Of a DNA stretch of 64,000 bases, positions 35,565 through 45,312 are shown in pieces. The notes below the pieces were generated by a model. It made no database searches and had not been told where the DNA came from. It saw only the letters and a program-made list of their open reading frames with translations. The stretch's first letter is position 1; the number at the start of each line of letters is the position of its first letter. Source of the stretch: Sphaerolaimus hirsutus (lineage: Eukaryota > Nematoda > Chromadorea > Monhysterida > Sphaerolaimidae); contig CAXIWS010000179.1 of NCBI GenBank assembly GCA_964036195.1, forward strand, positions 86,264 through 150,263, written 5' to 3'. The translations under genes and the position numbers were made by a program.

Positions 35565-38500
35565 TCAAACGCCTGTGATACTCTCATCACTCCTGTGGTA
35601 GCAGATCGTCGGCGTCTTCGACGCCGGCATTTTCCCGGCCCTCCTCATGATGCTCGTCCATGGGTTCGACGGCATCCTCCTCAGGCTGGCTGCCTTCCCC
35701 GTGTCCGGGCGCCTGGTCTTCTGGGGCCCCCGCTGGTCTTCCCGGCCAGTTGGGGAGCTTCTCAGATTCCTCGGCGAGCCTCTTGAAGGCTTGTCGGAGC
35801 GCGTCGGTCTCGTCGACGATCGTCTTCGACGGCTCGGTGGGCTGCCATTGCTCCGATGCTGCAAGCGGTTGGCTTGATAGCAAGGGGACATGGGAGGTTG
35901 TGAATGAGGTCGTATACTGTGAAGTGATTGAGTTGAATTGGTCAAATGGTACGGTGGGGGATCTAGTTCTTGATCGTGACTTTCTTCCATCTCTCCGAGC
36001 TCTATGTTGGACTGTGAAGGTGTTTGTCTGAGGAAGGTCACAGATCTTTTTAGATCGTTTAACTTTTGATTTGACCAGTTTTTGATTGATGTTATTGAAT
36101 TTGTGAAAAGTTTGGGGTATAAAGGAAAATGTTTGGTGTGACAATTTCTGCTCACCTGGGAGCCCTGCGACTCCAGCGAATCTCTTGAGTCGCTTTTGCA
36201 AGGGCTCGCGGTCAGGGATCGCGTCTTCCATTGTGACTTCCGTTGTGACAGGCTCGGTGACTGTGAGTCTGGCGTTTGGTGACGAGCTCTGCGGTTGTGA
36301 CTCGCAGGAGGGTGCAGGTTTTGTGACCCGGCGCGCCCCCGTCTCCATTTCGATTTCTTCGGCGCGTTCGGTACTATAACCGATCGGGGGATCCGATCTA
36401 GGCTGTACCGTGCGTCCTGAAAGCCGTTTGAATGGAGAAACTCGTTTGAGGGGTGTGACAAACTTTGAAGGTAACTGTGACGAACTTGACGATTGTGACG
36501 ATTGTGTGACGATTTGGTTTGACAAAGCGGGTTTGTTGAAACCGCTTGTCGGCTTCTTCTGGCGGTTACGTCGCCGTCGCTTACCGATTTTTCCTTGTTG
36601 AACGGGCGGGGCTCCCATTTGTTTGGGTTTCTGTCCTTTCTGCCCTTTCTTCGGAAAAAGCCCTTGATGTCTGGCAGCATACCCCTGCCGGTTACGAGCC
36701 GCCACTGCATGTAAACATAACCAATATACCCAATACAAGCAATTGTGATAATAATGAGTATAATGTTCACAGCTGTTTGAAGTGGCCCAGTAAGTAACGT
36801 GTCTAATGCAGACGCACCACCTGTGACACTACCGTGAATGATGTGACCCAATTCTTTTCCTACACCTTCAAAATATGCACCAACCCCTTGGCCGATGCCA
36901 GCAATATATGCTTGCACTGCTTTAGGATCGTTGGACTTTGTTGCAATATAATCGACTGAACGTGTGACTTGTTGTTCGAGTCGTTGCAAATTTTGAAAGT
37001 GATGATGTGCAGCCATGATACTGAATGCAATGTCAGTCATGCTTACACCTGGTGACCCGGAAACATTTAGTGTGAATGGTTTCCACGAGCCAGCCCAAAT
37101 TAATTCGATTGGGAGTTTTGTGACGTGCAAATTCGTTGGTCCATTTTCGTTGGCCCATGAATTATCATTTAATTGATAATATTTGTGATCTTTCATGAGA
37201 CAATGATCTATTGGTGAATGTGTGATCAGATCATTGGTGCCAGGAGCTACGAACATAATATGTGGGTGATTTGTGACTTTGACCGGCAGAAATTTATAAC
37301 AAGTATTGTTATATTCGTGTTGAAAATAAATAATTTCTGCTGTGACTGGTTTACAATCCCAGAACATTAATATATCTCCATGCCATTCAGCATAGAGATT
37401 TTGACGTCCTAGCAATGCTCGCAAGCCAAGTGTGGGATTGAATGTGACAATTGCATGAATTATATCTAGTTGGGTCTGACGGATGTGACATAATTGTTGC
37501 CAGATAGATCCAAATTGTTTTTGTTCTAGATGTGCAATTTTGTCAACTTCGTATTGTTGACGGGCTGTGAGCAAGTGAAACACACCAACATCAAGATTTG
37601 GTGCAAGTTTGAAATGAAGAGGAGCTTTTTCGGTTTCAGTTTTTTTCAATTTCTTAAGTTGATATCGAAGAAATTGAATGAATGCCGAACCCTGGTCAAT
37701 ATATTTTGCGTCTTTTGGCACGCATTCTGCATTATTTGGGAATTGTTGTGATCTCCATGTGACAGAAAATGCAGCTTGCAATTTTTCCACTATGTAGTGA
37801 TTTTGTGAATATTGCGCATTAAATTGACCAATCTCTTGGAATGCACACTGCTTGTTAAATGCGGTAGCATTCCATAAAGAGACGCCATTGTCGCTGTCAT
37901 AACAATAGCCGGCTTGTGGGTTGCAATGTGACAAATCTTGAATTTCGGAAACTATTTTCTTTCCGTCAAGACTTGCAACCACACCTTCCTCTATGTGAAA
38001 GTTCATTACTGTGTTACTCAGATTGTGACAAAAGTAACAATAATCGATGTGAAGTGATTTGTTAGTGCTCCACAATGCATGACCGATTTTTATTAAGGGT
38101 TCGCCTTTCCAAGTTTTATTTTGGTAGGCGATCATGCAATCGTAGGTTGTGACTCTGTGGTTTTTAATGATTTCTGGTGGCAGCATAGCTTTTCCGCCCA
38201 CCAGGCTCATATACGTGACTATAGTATGCTCTTGTTGAAAGCATCTATAAATTGGTGTCGTTTGCGGCTGAACACGCAATGTCCATATGGATACCACAAT
38301 ATCCTCTATGGCTGTAACTTGAGGAAAGTGACATGTTACTTTTTCCGGAAGTTGAATTGCGTGACCAGTGCGTGTTTTATGGCACAGATTGAAAGTTTTG
38401 TGATATTGATCTGTCCATGTGAGTGCGTTGGCTAATTTTGATTGTATTAGCAACGAAAGTGCCATTAAATGCGACACGTTTCCCCAGAACGAATATGTGC

Positions 38501-41500
38501 CAGTGTAGCGACATGTTCGACGTGGGTTTGCGCGTCTTGCATCTTGCTGTGAAGATTGTGATTGTTGATGTGATTGATCTGTTTGTGAATCATCACCCTT
38601 ATCAGGTGAAGGTTGTGACTTATCATCATCTTTTACTTCAGTGTCGATTTTATATTCAACACCGTCCTCTGTGTCGACTTCCAGAGGCACTAGGTTAGAT
38701 GGAGATCTACGTGTGCGACGACCGTTGCTTGACAATACTGTGACTGCACGTATTTTGCCATCGCTTGACACGTGTATTTCGTGAACGCGGCCCATTTGCC
38801 ACATGCCGCGTGGTTGTTTATCATCTGTGATTAACACCACTTGGCCACGTTTGGGAGCTTTGTTGATTGTGCCTCTTTTCAAGCGTTGATTTTTTGCTCG
38901 ATCTTTGAGTAGGTCAATGTATTGACGTGACCACTCATACCAAAGCACTTCCCGATTGTGACGAATTTGGTCCCAAAGTAATGTGATGTCATCTCTGTCC
39001 TTTTCAGGCACAGAATTGAGTGCAATTTCGTCAATGCAGTTGACGTCATTGACACGTGGGGGTGTGAGTGTGTAGGTTTTTTCAATTTGTGAGGGTGTGA
39101 GGTTGAAAGATCCATCCGTCATTCTTTCCCATTCCTCTTTTGGAATTTTTCGCATGGGTTCAATCGTGGTGGAATCGAGTTCCAACTCACGTTTTTCATC
39201 CATGTAACATGGTGGTGGGGTGCCCCAAAGAAAATGTATTGGGCGCAGTATCGCTGCACCAATGTCTGTGTTTGACAAGTATGACAATGGTCGCGTATTG
39301 ACGGAGAATTCGACGTCAAGCATGACTGTGAGAAATTCATGCCATGTGAGACAACGTCGACCGCATGCCTTTTTGAGCAAGCGTTTGACTAAGCCTACCA
39401 TGCGTTCGTACACGCCGCCCTGCCATGGACTATTGGCTGTGATAAAATGCCATTTTACGTCCGGTAGCATTTTGACGCAATTTTTGAATGCTGGGGCATT
39501 GTCGGACCAAATCGTGTCCGGCATGCCTCGACGTGAAATAAAACGATTTAGAGCCATAACTGTGTCGGCTGTCGAGACACTATTAGTTGACTCTAAATGA
39601 ATGGCGCGTGTACTGAAGCATGTTAGCAACAAAATGTGTTGACTGTGACGGGTTCCGTTCTGTGAATAAACTAACGGTCCCATATAATCAATGCCAATAT
39701 GTTGAAATGGCTTGATTTGTGATTGAGTTCGAGTGACAGGTAATGTGTGAAAATCAGGTAACGTGAATGGACCTCCTTCCGCTTTGCGGCATGTGACACA
39801 TTTACGCAAAATTTTTGCAACTACCTGCTTGGCACTTGACAACCAGCAGTGTTCGCGTAAATCTGCCAAAGTGTGAAGCATGCCACTGTGACCAGCAAGC
39901 TCATGAAAATGAGTAACCACTAGCGTTGTTAACCACCCGGTCTTTGGCAGGTAGTAAAACAACGAAGGGTTTCGGTGTTCTTTGTGAGATACACGCATGA
40001 CACAATATAATAAATTATTCCACGCGTCCCATTTGAGCATGTGGTGTTTGCCAAGTTGCGCTTGTGAAATGCAACTGGCACATTCCTCTGCCTGTGAAAT
40101 GCGCAATACATGTTTAAATGCTTCGTTTAAATCAGCTTGTGTGATGGGTTTTGATAAACATTCGCTTTCGCGCTTTGCAGCTTTGTGCATGGAGCGATTT
40201 AGCCAATATGTTTTGACACGAAGCAGGTATACGACAGTACGCAACAATTTTGACAGTGTTGAAAATCGTCGAATGTCGATTTCGAATGGATTTGAAGGGA
40301 TGTGACGTTGTCGACTTTCGACAAACGGATTTTGAGGAGTGATATTTTGTGACAAATTGGGGTCCAAATTGACAGGTACTTGCTGTGCAAGAGCATTAGC
40401 TGGTTGTGAATCAGGTTGTGAAACAGGCTGTGAAGTTACTGCTCCAGCATATAAAGGCCGACTGATGTGAGTGTCGCCTTTCGCAAGTTCTTCTGTGACA
40501 GGTTGTGCTTGATATTGCGAAATGTCAAGCATGGTTGACGTGAGAGGTTCAGCTAAAAATGTGGGTCCGGTGAACCACATTGTTTCGATCATTAATTGAT
40601 CAAAAGTACAACCCCGTGACGCGATGTCGGCTGGGTTGTCTTTTGTAGCAACCTTGCAAATTTGAATGCAATGTTTTGACATTAGTGAATGGATTTTTGT
40701 GACCCGATTGTTGACAAAAGTAGCCAGCGGCTTTGCTGTATACAGCCAACCGATGACAACTGTACTATCGGTCCAGAGGAAATTACTGTGAATTTTCCAT
40801 CCACCCAGCTCAACGAGTTCGTGATGTAAATAATCGATGAGCTGTGCACCAATTGTGACACCTAGCAATTCCAAGCGTGTGATTGTGAGAGGTTGACCTT
40901 GTTTTGACGGAAGTGGGGCTAGTTTTGTGCGAGCTGTGAGAAAACCACTAAAATATCGGTCATCTTCATAACCATATTCGTCAGGTGAAATCGCTTTTTG
41001 ATGCAAATAAGCGCAAACGGCGTATCCATCTTTTGAGGCATCGCAAAACACATGTAATTCTAATGGTCGTGTGACGGCTTTGACATCGATGCCAAAAGAG
41101 TGAAATGAGCGCGGGAATTTGATTTGACTTATGGACGAGAGATGTCGTTTTAAATCGTCCAGTAAGTCATCCGCCTCTGGGTCTTCGATGAGTTCATCCC
41201 AGGTTGTGATATTGCACCTTTGAATTATTTGTGACACGCGAAATTTCAACCGAAATAACGCGGGTGCTGTGACGCCAATAGGATCGTATGTTGAAGCTAG
41301 CAATTTGTTTAAATTGCGGCGTGTGGCTGTGACAATGAGCGTGAAATCTTTTTTGGGAGCTGGCACTGCAATGGTGTCTTCAATGTGATCGTAAACGAGA
41401 CCCATTACTTTGATATATTGTGACTTTTTCGGGTTGAGGTCATCAGGTTTGATTTTTTCCGAGACCATAGGCGAATTTGTCATCCATTCGCGCATGTTGA

Positions 41501-42467
41501 AATTTGCTCTGGCAAAAACAGCTTTAATTAAACGATAGAGCTGTATTGCATATTTATCATCATCTACGCTGATAACTAAATTATCAACGTAAATGCTGTT
41601 GAGCAACAGCTCCAGTTTCATTTGTTCATTGGTCTCAGCGGGATGCATGTGAGCTAATTCCTCTTCTAGGTGATATTTGATGACAGTTGACAAAATGGAT
41701 GGACTGCATGTGAGACCAAACAGCACCCTTGTGAATTGCATCATTTGAATATTGTCTTCATGAGATGGAATGGTGTCATCACGCAGCCAGTAAAATTTTG
41801 TGAAAGCGCGTGATTTTGGGTGAAGAGCAATTTGTAAAAATGCTTTTTCAATATCTGCTAATAACACCACTTTTCCGGCTCTGAAGCGAAGCATTAATCC
41901 GAGCGCCAGTGGTGTGAGAACTGGGCCTCGAAATAAGCAATTATTGAGACTTGGCTTGCCTGCAGAACCATCATACACTATTCGACATGTTGTCGATCTG
42001 CCAGGTGTGAGGACAGGTTGGTGAGGTAAGATGTGTTCTTGCAAACCATCTTGTGAACCATAGACGGGTTCGATGACCCCCTTGTGAAGTTGATCTGAGA
42101 TGACTTTCGCATATGTAGCGAATAAATCGGGATCTTTTCGAAACCGTTTCAACAGTGACAGAAAGCGACGAAATGCTTCTGCATTGTTGGTTGGCAATTC
42201 TTGAATGGTTGATTTGAATGGCCAATCCACGCTATAGCGACCAGTTTCTGGATCGAGAGTAATTGATTCCAGAATTAACTGTTCAGCTATATCGTCATCA
42301 TGTGATAAGGGATCATCTGTGATACCTATTGACTCGAGACTGTGAAATTGAAATAATGTCTCTTCCAACAGCAACAGCTGATGAAGCATGTGAACTGCAT
42401 GAAACCATGAATTGATGTGGGGAAATGTCGGGTGTTGTGACAAATGATTGTGAGGAAGCATTTCCAC
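35565..42467 (-). CDS. BEL1 Pol-Env polyprotein (RT, RNase H, integrase, env-like glycoprotein)
   Basis: One 2,300-codon frame. Approximate residue positions: RT 100-370 (LLADIEKAFLQIALHPKSR, IYVDNLVIS near 292), RNase H region near 470 (LHVFCDASKDGYAVCAYL), and integrase zinc finger 850-890 (H...H...C-x2-C). The integrase core is 920-1025 (GIDYMGPLV, WSDNAPAF, GGVYERMVG) and a DUF5641-type C-terminal domain lies at 1205-1260. Env is fused in the same frame: a hydrophobic leader near 1325-1345 (HLMALSLLIQSKLANA), a cysteine-rich ectodomain, a glycine-rich membrane-proximal segment, a membrane helix near 1893-1915 (IILIIITIACIGYIG) and a basic tail of about 380 residues with PPPY. The frame opens directly after a TAG and is +1 to gag, overlapping it by about 155 nt, so Pol needs frameshifting or splicing. 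A spliced env mRNA would be expected but is not shown by the sequence. Confidence 0.95.
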   Translation of the reverse strand: MEMLPHNHLSQHPTFPHINSWFHAVHMLHQLLLLEETLFQFHSLESIGITDDPLSHDDDIAEQLILESITLDPETGRYSVDWPFKSTIQELPTNNAEAFRRFLSLLKRFRKDPDLFATYAKVISDQLHKGVIEPVYGSQDGLQEHILPHQPVLTPGRSTTCRIVYDGSAGKPSLNNCLFRGPVLTPLALGLMLRFRAGKVVLLADIEKAFLQIALHPKSRAFTKFYWLRDDTIPSHEDNIQMMQFTRVLFGLTCSPSILSTVIKYHLEEELAHMHPAETNEQMKLELLLNSIYVDNLVISVDDDKYAIQLYRLIKAVFARANFNMREWMTNSPMVSEKIKPDDLNPKKSQYIKVMGLVYDHIEDTIAVPAPKKDFTLIVTATRRNLNKLLASTYDPIGVTAPALFRLKFRVSQIIQRCNITTWDELIEDPEADDLLDDLKRHLSSISQIKFPRSFHSFGIDVKAVTRPLELHVFCDASKDGYAVCAYLHQKAISPDEYGYEDDRYFSGFLTARTKLAPLPSKQGQPLTITRLELLGVTIGAQLIDYLHHELVELGGWKIHSNFLWTDSTVVIGWLYTAKPLATFVNNRVTKIHSLMSKHCIQICKVATKDNPADIASRGCTFDQLMIETMWFTGPTFLAEPLTSTMLDISQYQAQPVTEELAKGDTHISRPLYAGAVTSQPVSQPDSQPANALAQQVPVNLDPNLSQNITPQNPFVESRQRHIPSNPFEIDIRRFSTLSKLLRTVVYLLRVKTYWLNRSMHKAAKRESECLSKPITQADLNEAFKHVLRISQAEECASCISQAQLGKHHMLKWDAWNNLLYCVMRVSHKEHRNPSLFYYLPKTGWLTTLVVTHFHELAGHSGMLHTLADLREHCWLSSAKQVVAKILRKCVTCRKAEGGPFTLPDFHTLPVTRTQSQIKPFQHIGIDYMGPLVYSQNGTRHSQHILLLTCFSTRAIHLESTNSVSTADTVMALNRFISRRGMPDTIWSDNAPAFKNCVKMLPDVKWHFITANSPWQGGVYERMVGLVKRLLKKACGRRCLTWHEFLTVMLDVEFSVNTRPLSYLSNTDIGAAILRPIHFLWGTPPPCYMDEKRELELDSTTIEPMRKIPKEEWERMTDGSFNLTPSQIEKTYTLTPPRVNDVNCIDEIALNSVPEKDRDDITLLWDQIRHNREVLWYEWSRQYIDLLKDRAKNQRLKRGTINKAPKRGQVVLITDDKQPRGMWQMGRVHEIHVSSDGKIRAVTVLSSNGRRTRRSPSNLVPLEVDTEDGVEYKIDTEVKDDDKSQPSPDKGDDSQTDQSHQQSQSSQQDARRANPRRTCRYTGTYSFWGNVSHLMALSLLIQSKLANALTWTDQYHKTFNLCHKTRTGHAIQLPEKVTCHFPQVTAIEDIVVSIWTLRVQPQTTPIYRCFQQEHTIVTYMSLVGGKAMLPPEIIKNHRVTTYDCMIAYQNKTWKGEPLIKIGHALWSTNKSLHIDYCYFCHNLSNTVMNFHIEEGVVASLDGKKIVSEIQDLSHCNPQAGYCYDSDNGVSLWNATAFNKQCAFQEIGQFNAQYSQNHYIVEKLQAAFSVTWRSQQFPNNAECVPKDAKYIDQGSAFIQFLRYQLKKLKKTETEKAPLHFKLAPNLDVGVFHLLTARQQYEVDKIAHLEQKQFGSIWQQLCHIRQTQLDIIHAIVTFNPTLGLRALLGRQNLYAEWHGDILMFWDCKPVTAEIIYFQHEYNNTCYKFLPVKVTNHPHIMFVAPGTNDLITHSPIDHCLMKDHKYYQLNDNSWANENGPTNLHVTKLPIELIWAGSWKPFTLNVSGSPGVSMTDIAFSIMAAHHHFQNLQRLEQQVTRSVDYIATKSNDPKAVQAYIAGIGQGVGAYFEGVGKELGHIIHGSVTGGASALDTLLTGPLQTAVNIILIIITIACIGYIGYVYMQWRLVTGRGMLPDIKGFFRRKGRKDRNPNKWEPRPFNKEKSVSDGDVTARRSRQAVSTNPLCQTKSSHNRHNRQVRHSYLQSLSHPSNEFLHSNGFQDARYSLDRIPRSVIVPNAPKKSKWRRGRAGSQNLHPPASHNRRARHQTPDSQSPSLSQRKSQWKTRSLTASPCKSDSRDSLESQGSQVSRNCHTKHFPLYPKLFTNSITSIKNWSNQKLNDLKRSVTFLRQTPSQSNIELGEMEESHDQELDPPPYHLTNSTQSLHSIRPHSQPPMSPCYQANRLQHRSNGSPPSRRRRSSTRPTRSDKPSRGSPRNLRSSPTGREDQRGPQKTRRPDTGKAASLRRMPSNPWTSIMRRAGKMPASKTPTICYHRSDESITGV
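35587..36738 (-). CDS. Overlapping ORF in the env tail region (ORF-B), function unknown
   Basis: This 383-codon frame lies entirely inside the pol-env tail region, in the -1 frame relative to pol-env. The open frame begins after a TAG at 36829-36831. Its first ATG is at 36616-36618, giving 343 codons. It ends 22 nt before the pol-env stop and close to the 3' LTR. Features seen: a basic cluster GKIGKRRRRNRQKK near the start, a second at KSKVKRSKK and a third at RARRDGRKSRSRTRS. A possible amphipathic helix (DALRQAFKRLAEESEKL) and a strongly acidic end follow. No family is recognised. Position and basic motifs recall retroviral accessory proteins, but that is only an analogy. It may also be an alternative env tail reached by splicing or frameshifting. 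Confidence 0.5.
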   Translation of the reverse strand: MYWVYWLCLHAVAARNRQGYAARHQGLFPKKGQKGQKPKQMGAPPVQQGKIGKRRRRNRQKKPTSGFNKPALSNQIVTQSSQSSSSSQLPSKFVTPLKRVSPFKRLSGRTVQPRSDPPIGYSTERAEEIEMETGARRVTKPAPSCESQPQSSSPNARLTVTEPVTTEVTMEDAIPDREPLQKRLKRFAGVAGLPGEQKLSHQTFSFIPQTFHKFNNINQKLVKSKVKRSKKICDLPQTNTFTVQHRARRDGRKSRSRTRSPTVPFDQFNSITSQYTTSFTTSHVPLLSSQPLAASEQWQPTEPSKTIVDETDALRQAFKRLAEESEKLPNWPGRPAGAPEDQAPGHGEGSQPEEDAVEPMDEHHEEGRENAGVEDADDLLPQE

Positions 42468-45312
42468 CTAACATCAACCCAAGTATTGATTCGACTATGA
42501 TCAATCCAGATGGGAGTTCGATTTCTGTTGGTCGAATGTCGAACTTCCAATAATAGTCTTGACCAATGACTACATCTGGTTGACATAGTTTGTGACAAAA
42601 CTCATCAGTCATTTCGGTCAATTCAAGCGGTTCCGCGAATTGTTCTTGTGCATGTTCACCGTACACAATGTAAATGACTGTTTTGTCGTCTTGTGACAAA
42701 GGAGGTGGGCATGCATATGTTGCCAAATTATCCACTGCACGTAAAGTGAGCGGAATTTGTAACATATTGCCCTTATTGTCGACGTGTTTGTAAATAGGCA
42801 TGACAGCCTCGACCAAAAACGTATTGACTGTGACAGGCGTTTTTGTTGCAAACACGTTCATTTGAAGAACAACATCTCCTTTGTTTTCAAAGTTATACTC
42901 ATTTGCCACGGATGCTTTAATGTATGAATATTCGCATCCAGTGTCAAAGAATATTAACAAAGGGTCTGTGACTCGATTTAATTCAGCGTCTTTATTAATT
43001 AATGAAGCCTGGGCCACTTGCAAACGAACAATAGGTGCAAAATCGAACTCACATTCTTGTTCGGCTTGCTGCCTGGTAGCGGTGTTGGGGTTACCGTAAC
43101 CCGCCTGTGCGCTCAGCACCTCCACCGTGGGCCTGTGACTAGGTTGTAGTGGCACCGACGATGACATTTGGTTCGGGTTGAGGTGTGGGTACACCTCGTA
43201 CCGTTTTTGCTGGAAGCCGCGGATTTTGGCTTCGACGGTCTCCATATCTGTGCCTTCCTGGATGAGGTTGGCACGGAGCGTCGTCCACAGCTCGTTTTCG
43301 CTGTGATACTTGCGGGCTTCCTCCTGAGCTTTCGCCTGTTGTGCGTTAGCGGGCCTCGGCCATTCGCCCATGTCGAGCGGGCCGTCCATGTCCAGCTGGT
43401 ACAGCATATTCTGTCTCCACCGGAAATCGTTTTCGTCCGGTGGGATGACACACACGCTCATCGGTTCCGTGTGTGAAGGCGGATACGATGGCGGTGCATG
43501 TGACGACGCCGCACCCGTTGTGATTACCTGAGCGTTGACAAAATTAGCGCTCGTTGCTTTGACAAAGGCTTTATTTTGTGAATTGTTTACCTGACGCCTG
43601 GCGGGTGCCTGTCTGGTAGGACAGAACGCCCCGTGATGCTGACCAATCTGGCGACAGTAGTAGCAACTCAGTTGTTGAGTGCACTGTGCCGCTTGATGGC
43701 CTCTGCGCGTGCAGCGCGTGCACACATCGCCCAAAGTTCGCAACCGTTCAGTGCGCTCTCTCGGTGTGACGTATTGAGGGCAGTCGGTTGTGTAGTGCTC
43801 TTTGATGCCGCAGAACAAGCACTCGAATTTCGGCTTGCGATAGTCAGCAGCAGGTTGTGAGGACTGCTTTTGACTAATCGCTCCGATCGCCGGAGTTCTG
43901 GGAGGTTGAGTGGAATTTTTATTTTTTCCTTGTGATTTACCAACGTTAGCATTGGTACCAGCAAAAGCAACCGTATTGTGAATAGGTTTTTGTTTTGAAA
44001 AGGTATTTTGTGATTTATTTCCTTTTTTCTTTTGCTGTTGCCAACCACCTCCATTTTGTGGCTTTTTGACCGATGAATTTTGTGATTTCTGAACAACAGT
44101 TGAAGATTGTGAACTTTGTTGTTCAGTTTTCATCGCATCTAACCGAGCACGAGCGATGGTAGTTAATGCATCAACAAACCTGACGACTGTGAGTTCGGTG
44201 TCGCCGGTTACAGCGGTGCGCATCGAATTCCGGTGTTCTTCTGTGACGGCAAGAACAATATTATCGGGAAGATAACCACGAATTATTCTTAACACTGCAC
44301 CAGAATCGACACTTTCACCCCTTTCTTTAAGTTGATTGAGAGTTGACAAAAGGGTTCTTGTGAAATTTGTGAGAGAGGCTCCTCTTGACGAAGGTTTTTC
44401 AAGTGAATACAATTTATCCCAAAGGGCTGCTTGTACCCGATGCGTTTCACCAAAGTTTGATTGTAACATGGTGACCGCTGTGATGTAATCTCGACCATCA
44501 CCTTTTAATCCGGCCAGCAGTTCTGCTGCTGGACCGGTAAGGCTGAGCTTGAGGTATGTATATTTCATACCCATTGACAAATTAGCTCGGTCGTGAATTT
44601 GAGCTCGAAAAATCTCCCACCAAGCTGCCCATTCTAACGGATCACCGTTATATTTAGCAAGCTCGATTTTAGGTAACTTTAACAAAGTTTCCGGTTGTGA
44701 AGGTTGAGAACTACTTCCCATATTGACATTGTTGTAAGGGGGTTGTGAAAGGGGTTGAGTAGTTAAATCAACAGTGGACTGACCTTTCAAGGAAAGTATC
44801 AACCTTTCCGCGGATTTGATGTGCGCTTGGGCGGACGCAATCCTTGATTCCAGCTCATCCATGAGCATCATCGCGTTGTTCAAGCCCGAGTAGAGCGCAC
44901 GCTCCAATTTTGCGTTGGCGCTCTTTATCTCCTCGGCCACTCCGTCTTCGTCTCTGTCTAGGCTTGTGATGTAATCTTGGACAGTAGTTGTGAATTTGTC
45001 CATAGCCGTAGACAGGTCCGAGCGTTTCATCTCGGCTTGGTAGCCGTAGGCTTGAAGTAATTCTAATACTTCCTCCGCCGCGCGTATGTTGACGGCGGCG
45101 GGTTGTGACTCGTCTTTGACGATTTTAGGAATCGGTTTGGATGTGAAACGCAGCACTCCGTTGCGCACTCCAGTCAGCGCCCGGCTATGTTGAGTCAACG
45201 GATGAGCTGTGTCGAACTCATCAACGTTGCTCGCAGGCATAGCTGCGGCGGCGGCGGCGCCTCGCTGAGCGCGGATGCGTTCGTCGGCCATAGCAAAGTT
45301 CGATCGATTCAT
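42313..45312 (-). CDS. BEL1 Gag-protease polyprotein
   Basis: A 999-residue ORF starting at an ATG 241 nt after the primer site. In order: an alanine-rich N-terminus, a coiled region, a DUF1759-type Gag core near residue 212 (LPKIELAKYNGDPLEWAAWW), and a basic Q/K/N-rich linker. Three zinc knuckles follow near 500-560 (CLFCGIKEHYTTDC, CTRCTRRGHQAAQC, CYYCRQIGQHHGAFC). An aspartic protease with FFDTGCEYSY near residue 787 completes it. The first and third knuckles have BEL-like spacing, and the second is close to canonical CCHC. The ORF runs about 155 nt into pol, which lies in the +1 frame. All key residues are present. Confidence 0.94.
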   Translation of the reverse strand: MNRSNFAMADERIRAQRGAAAAAAMPASNVDEFDTAHPLTQHSRALTGVRNGVLRFTSKPIPKIVKDESQPAAVNIRAAEEVLELLQAYGYQAEMKRSDLSTAMDKFTTTVQDYITSLDRDEDGVAEEIKSANAKLERALYSGLNNAMMLMDELESRIASAQAHIKSAERLILSLKGQSTVDLTTQPLSQPPYNNVNMGSSSQPSQPETLLKLPKIELAKYNGDPLEWAAWWEIFRAQIHDRANLSMGMKYTYLKLSLTGPAAELLAGLKGDGRDYITAVTMLQSNFGETHRVQAALWDKLYSLEKPSSRGASLTNFTRTLLSTLNQLKERGESVDSGAVLRIIRGYLPDNIVLAVTEEHRNSMRTAVTGDTELTVVRFVDALTTIARARLDAMKTEQQSSQSSTVVQKSQNSSVKKPQNGGGWQQQKKKGNKSQNTFSKQKPIHNTVAFAGTNANVGKSQGKNKNSTQPPRTPAIGAISQKQSSQPAADYRKPKFECLFCGIKEHYTTDCPQYVTPRERTERLRTLGDVCTRCTRRGHQAAQCTQQLSCYYCRQIGQHHGAFCPTRQAPARRQVNNSQNKAFVKATSANFVNAQVITTGAASSHAPPSYPPSHTEPMSVCVIPPDENDFRWRQNMLYQLDMDGPLDMGEWPRPANAQQAKAQEEARKYHSENELWTTLRANLIQEGTDMETVEAKIRGFQQKRYEVYPHLNPNQMSSSVPLQPSHRPTVEVLSAQAGYGNPNTATRQQAEQECEFDFAPIVRLQVAQASLINKDAELNRVTDPLLIFFDTGCEYSYIKASVANEYNFENKGDVVLQMNVFATKTPVTVNTFLVEAVMPIYKHVDNKGNMLQIPLTLRAVDNLATYACPPPLSQDDKTVIYIVYGEHAQEQFAEPLELTEMTDEFCHKLCQPDVVIGQDYYWKFDIRPTEIELPSGLIIVESILGLMLGGNASSQSFVTTPDISPHQFMVSCSSHASSAVAVGRDIISISQSRVNRYHR

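Noticed and set aside
35595-36031. Plus-strand ORFs opposite the BEL1 env tail
   Set aside because: They are antisense to two already overlapping sense frames. Low stop density here follows from the GC-rich composition.
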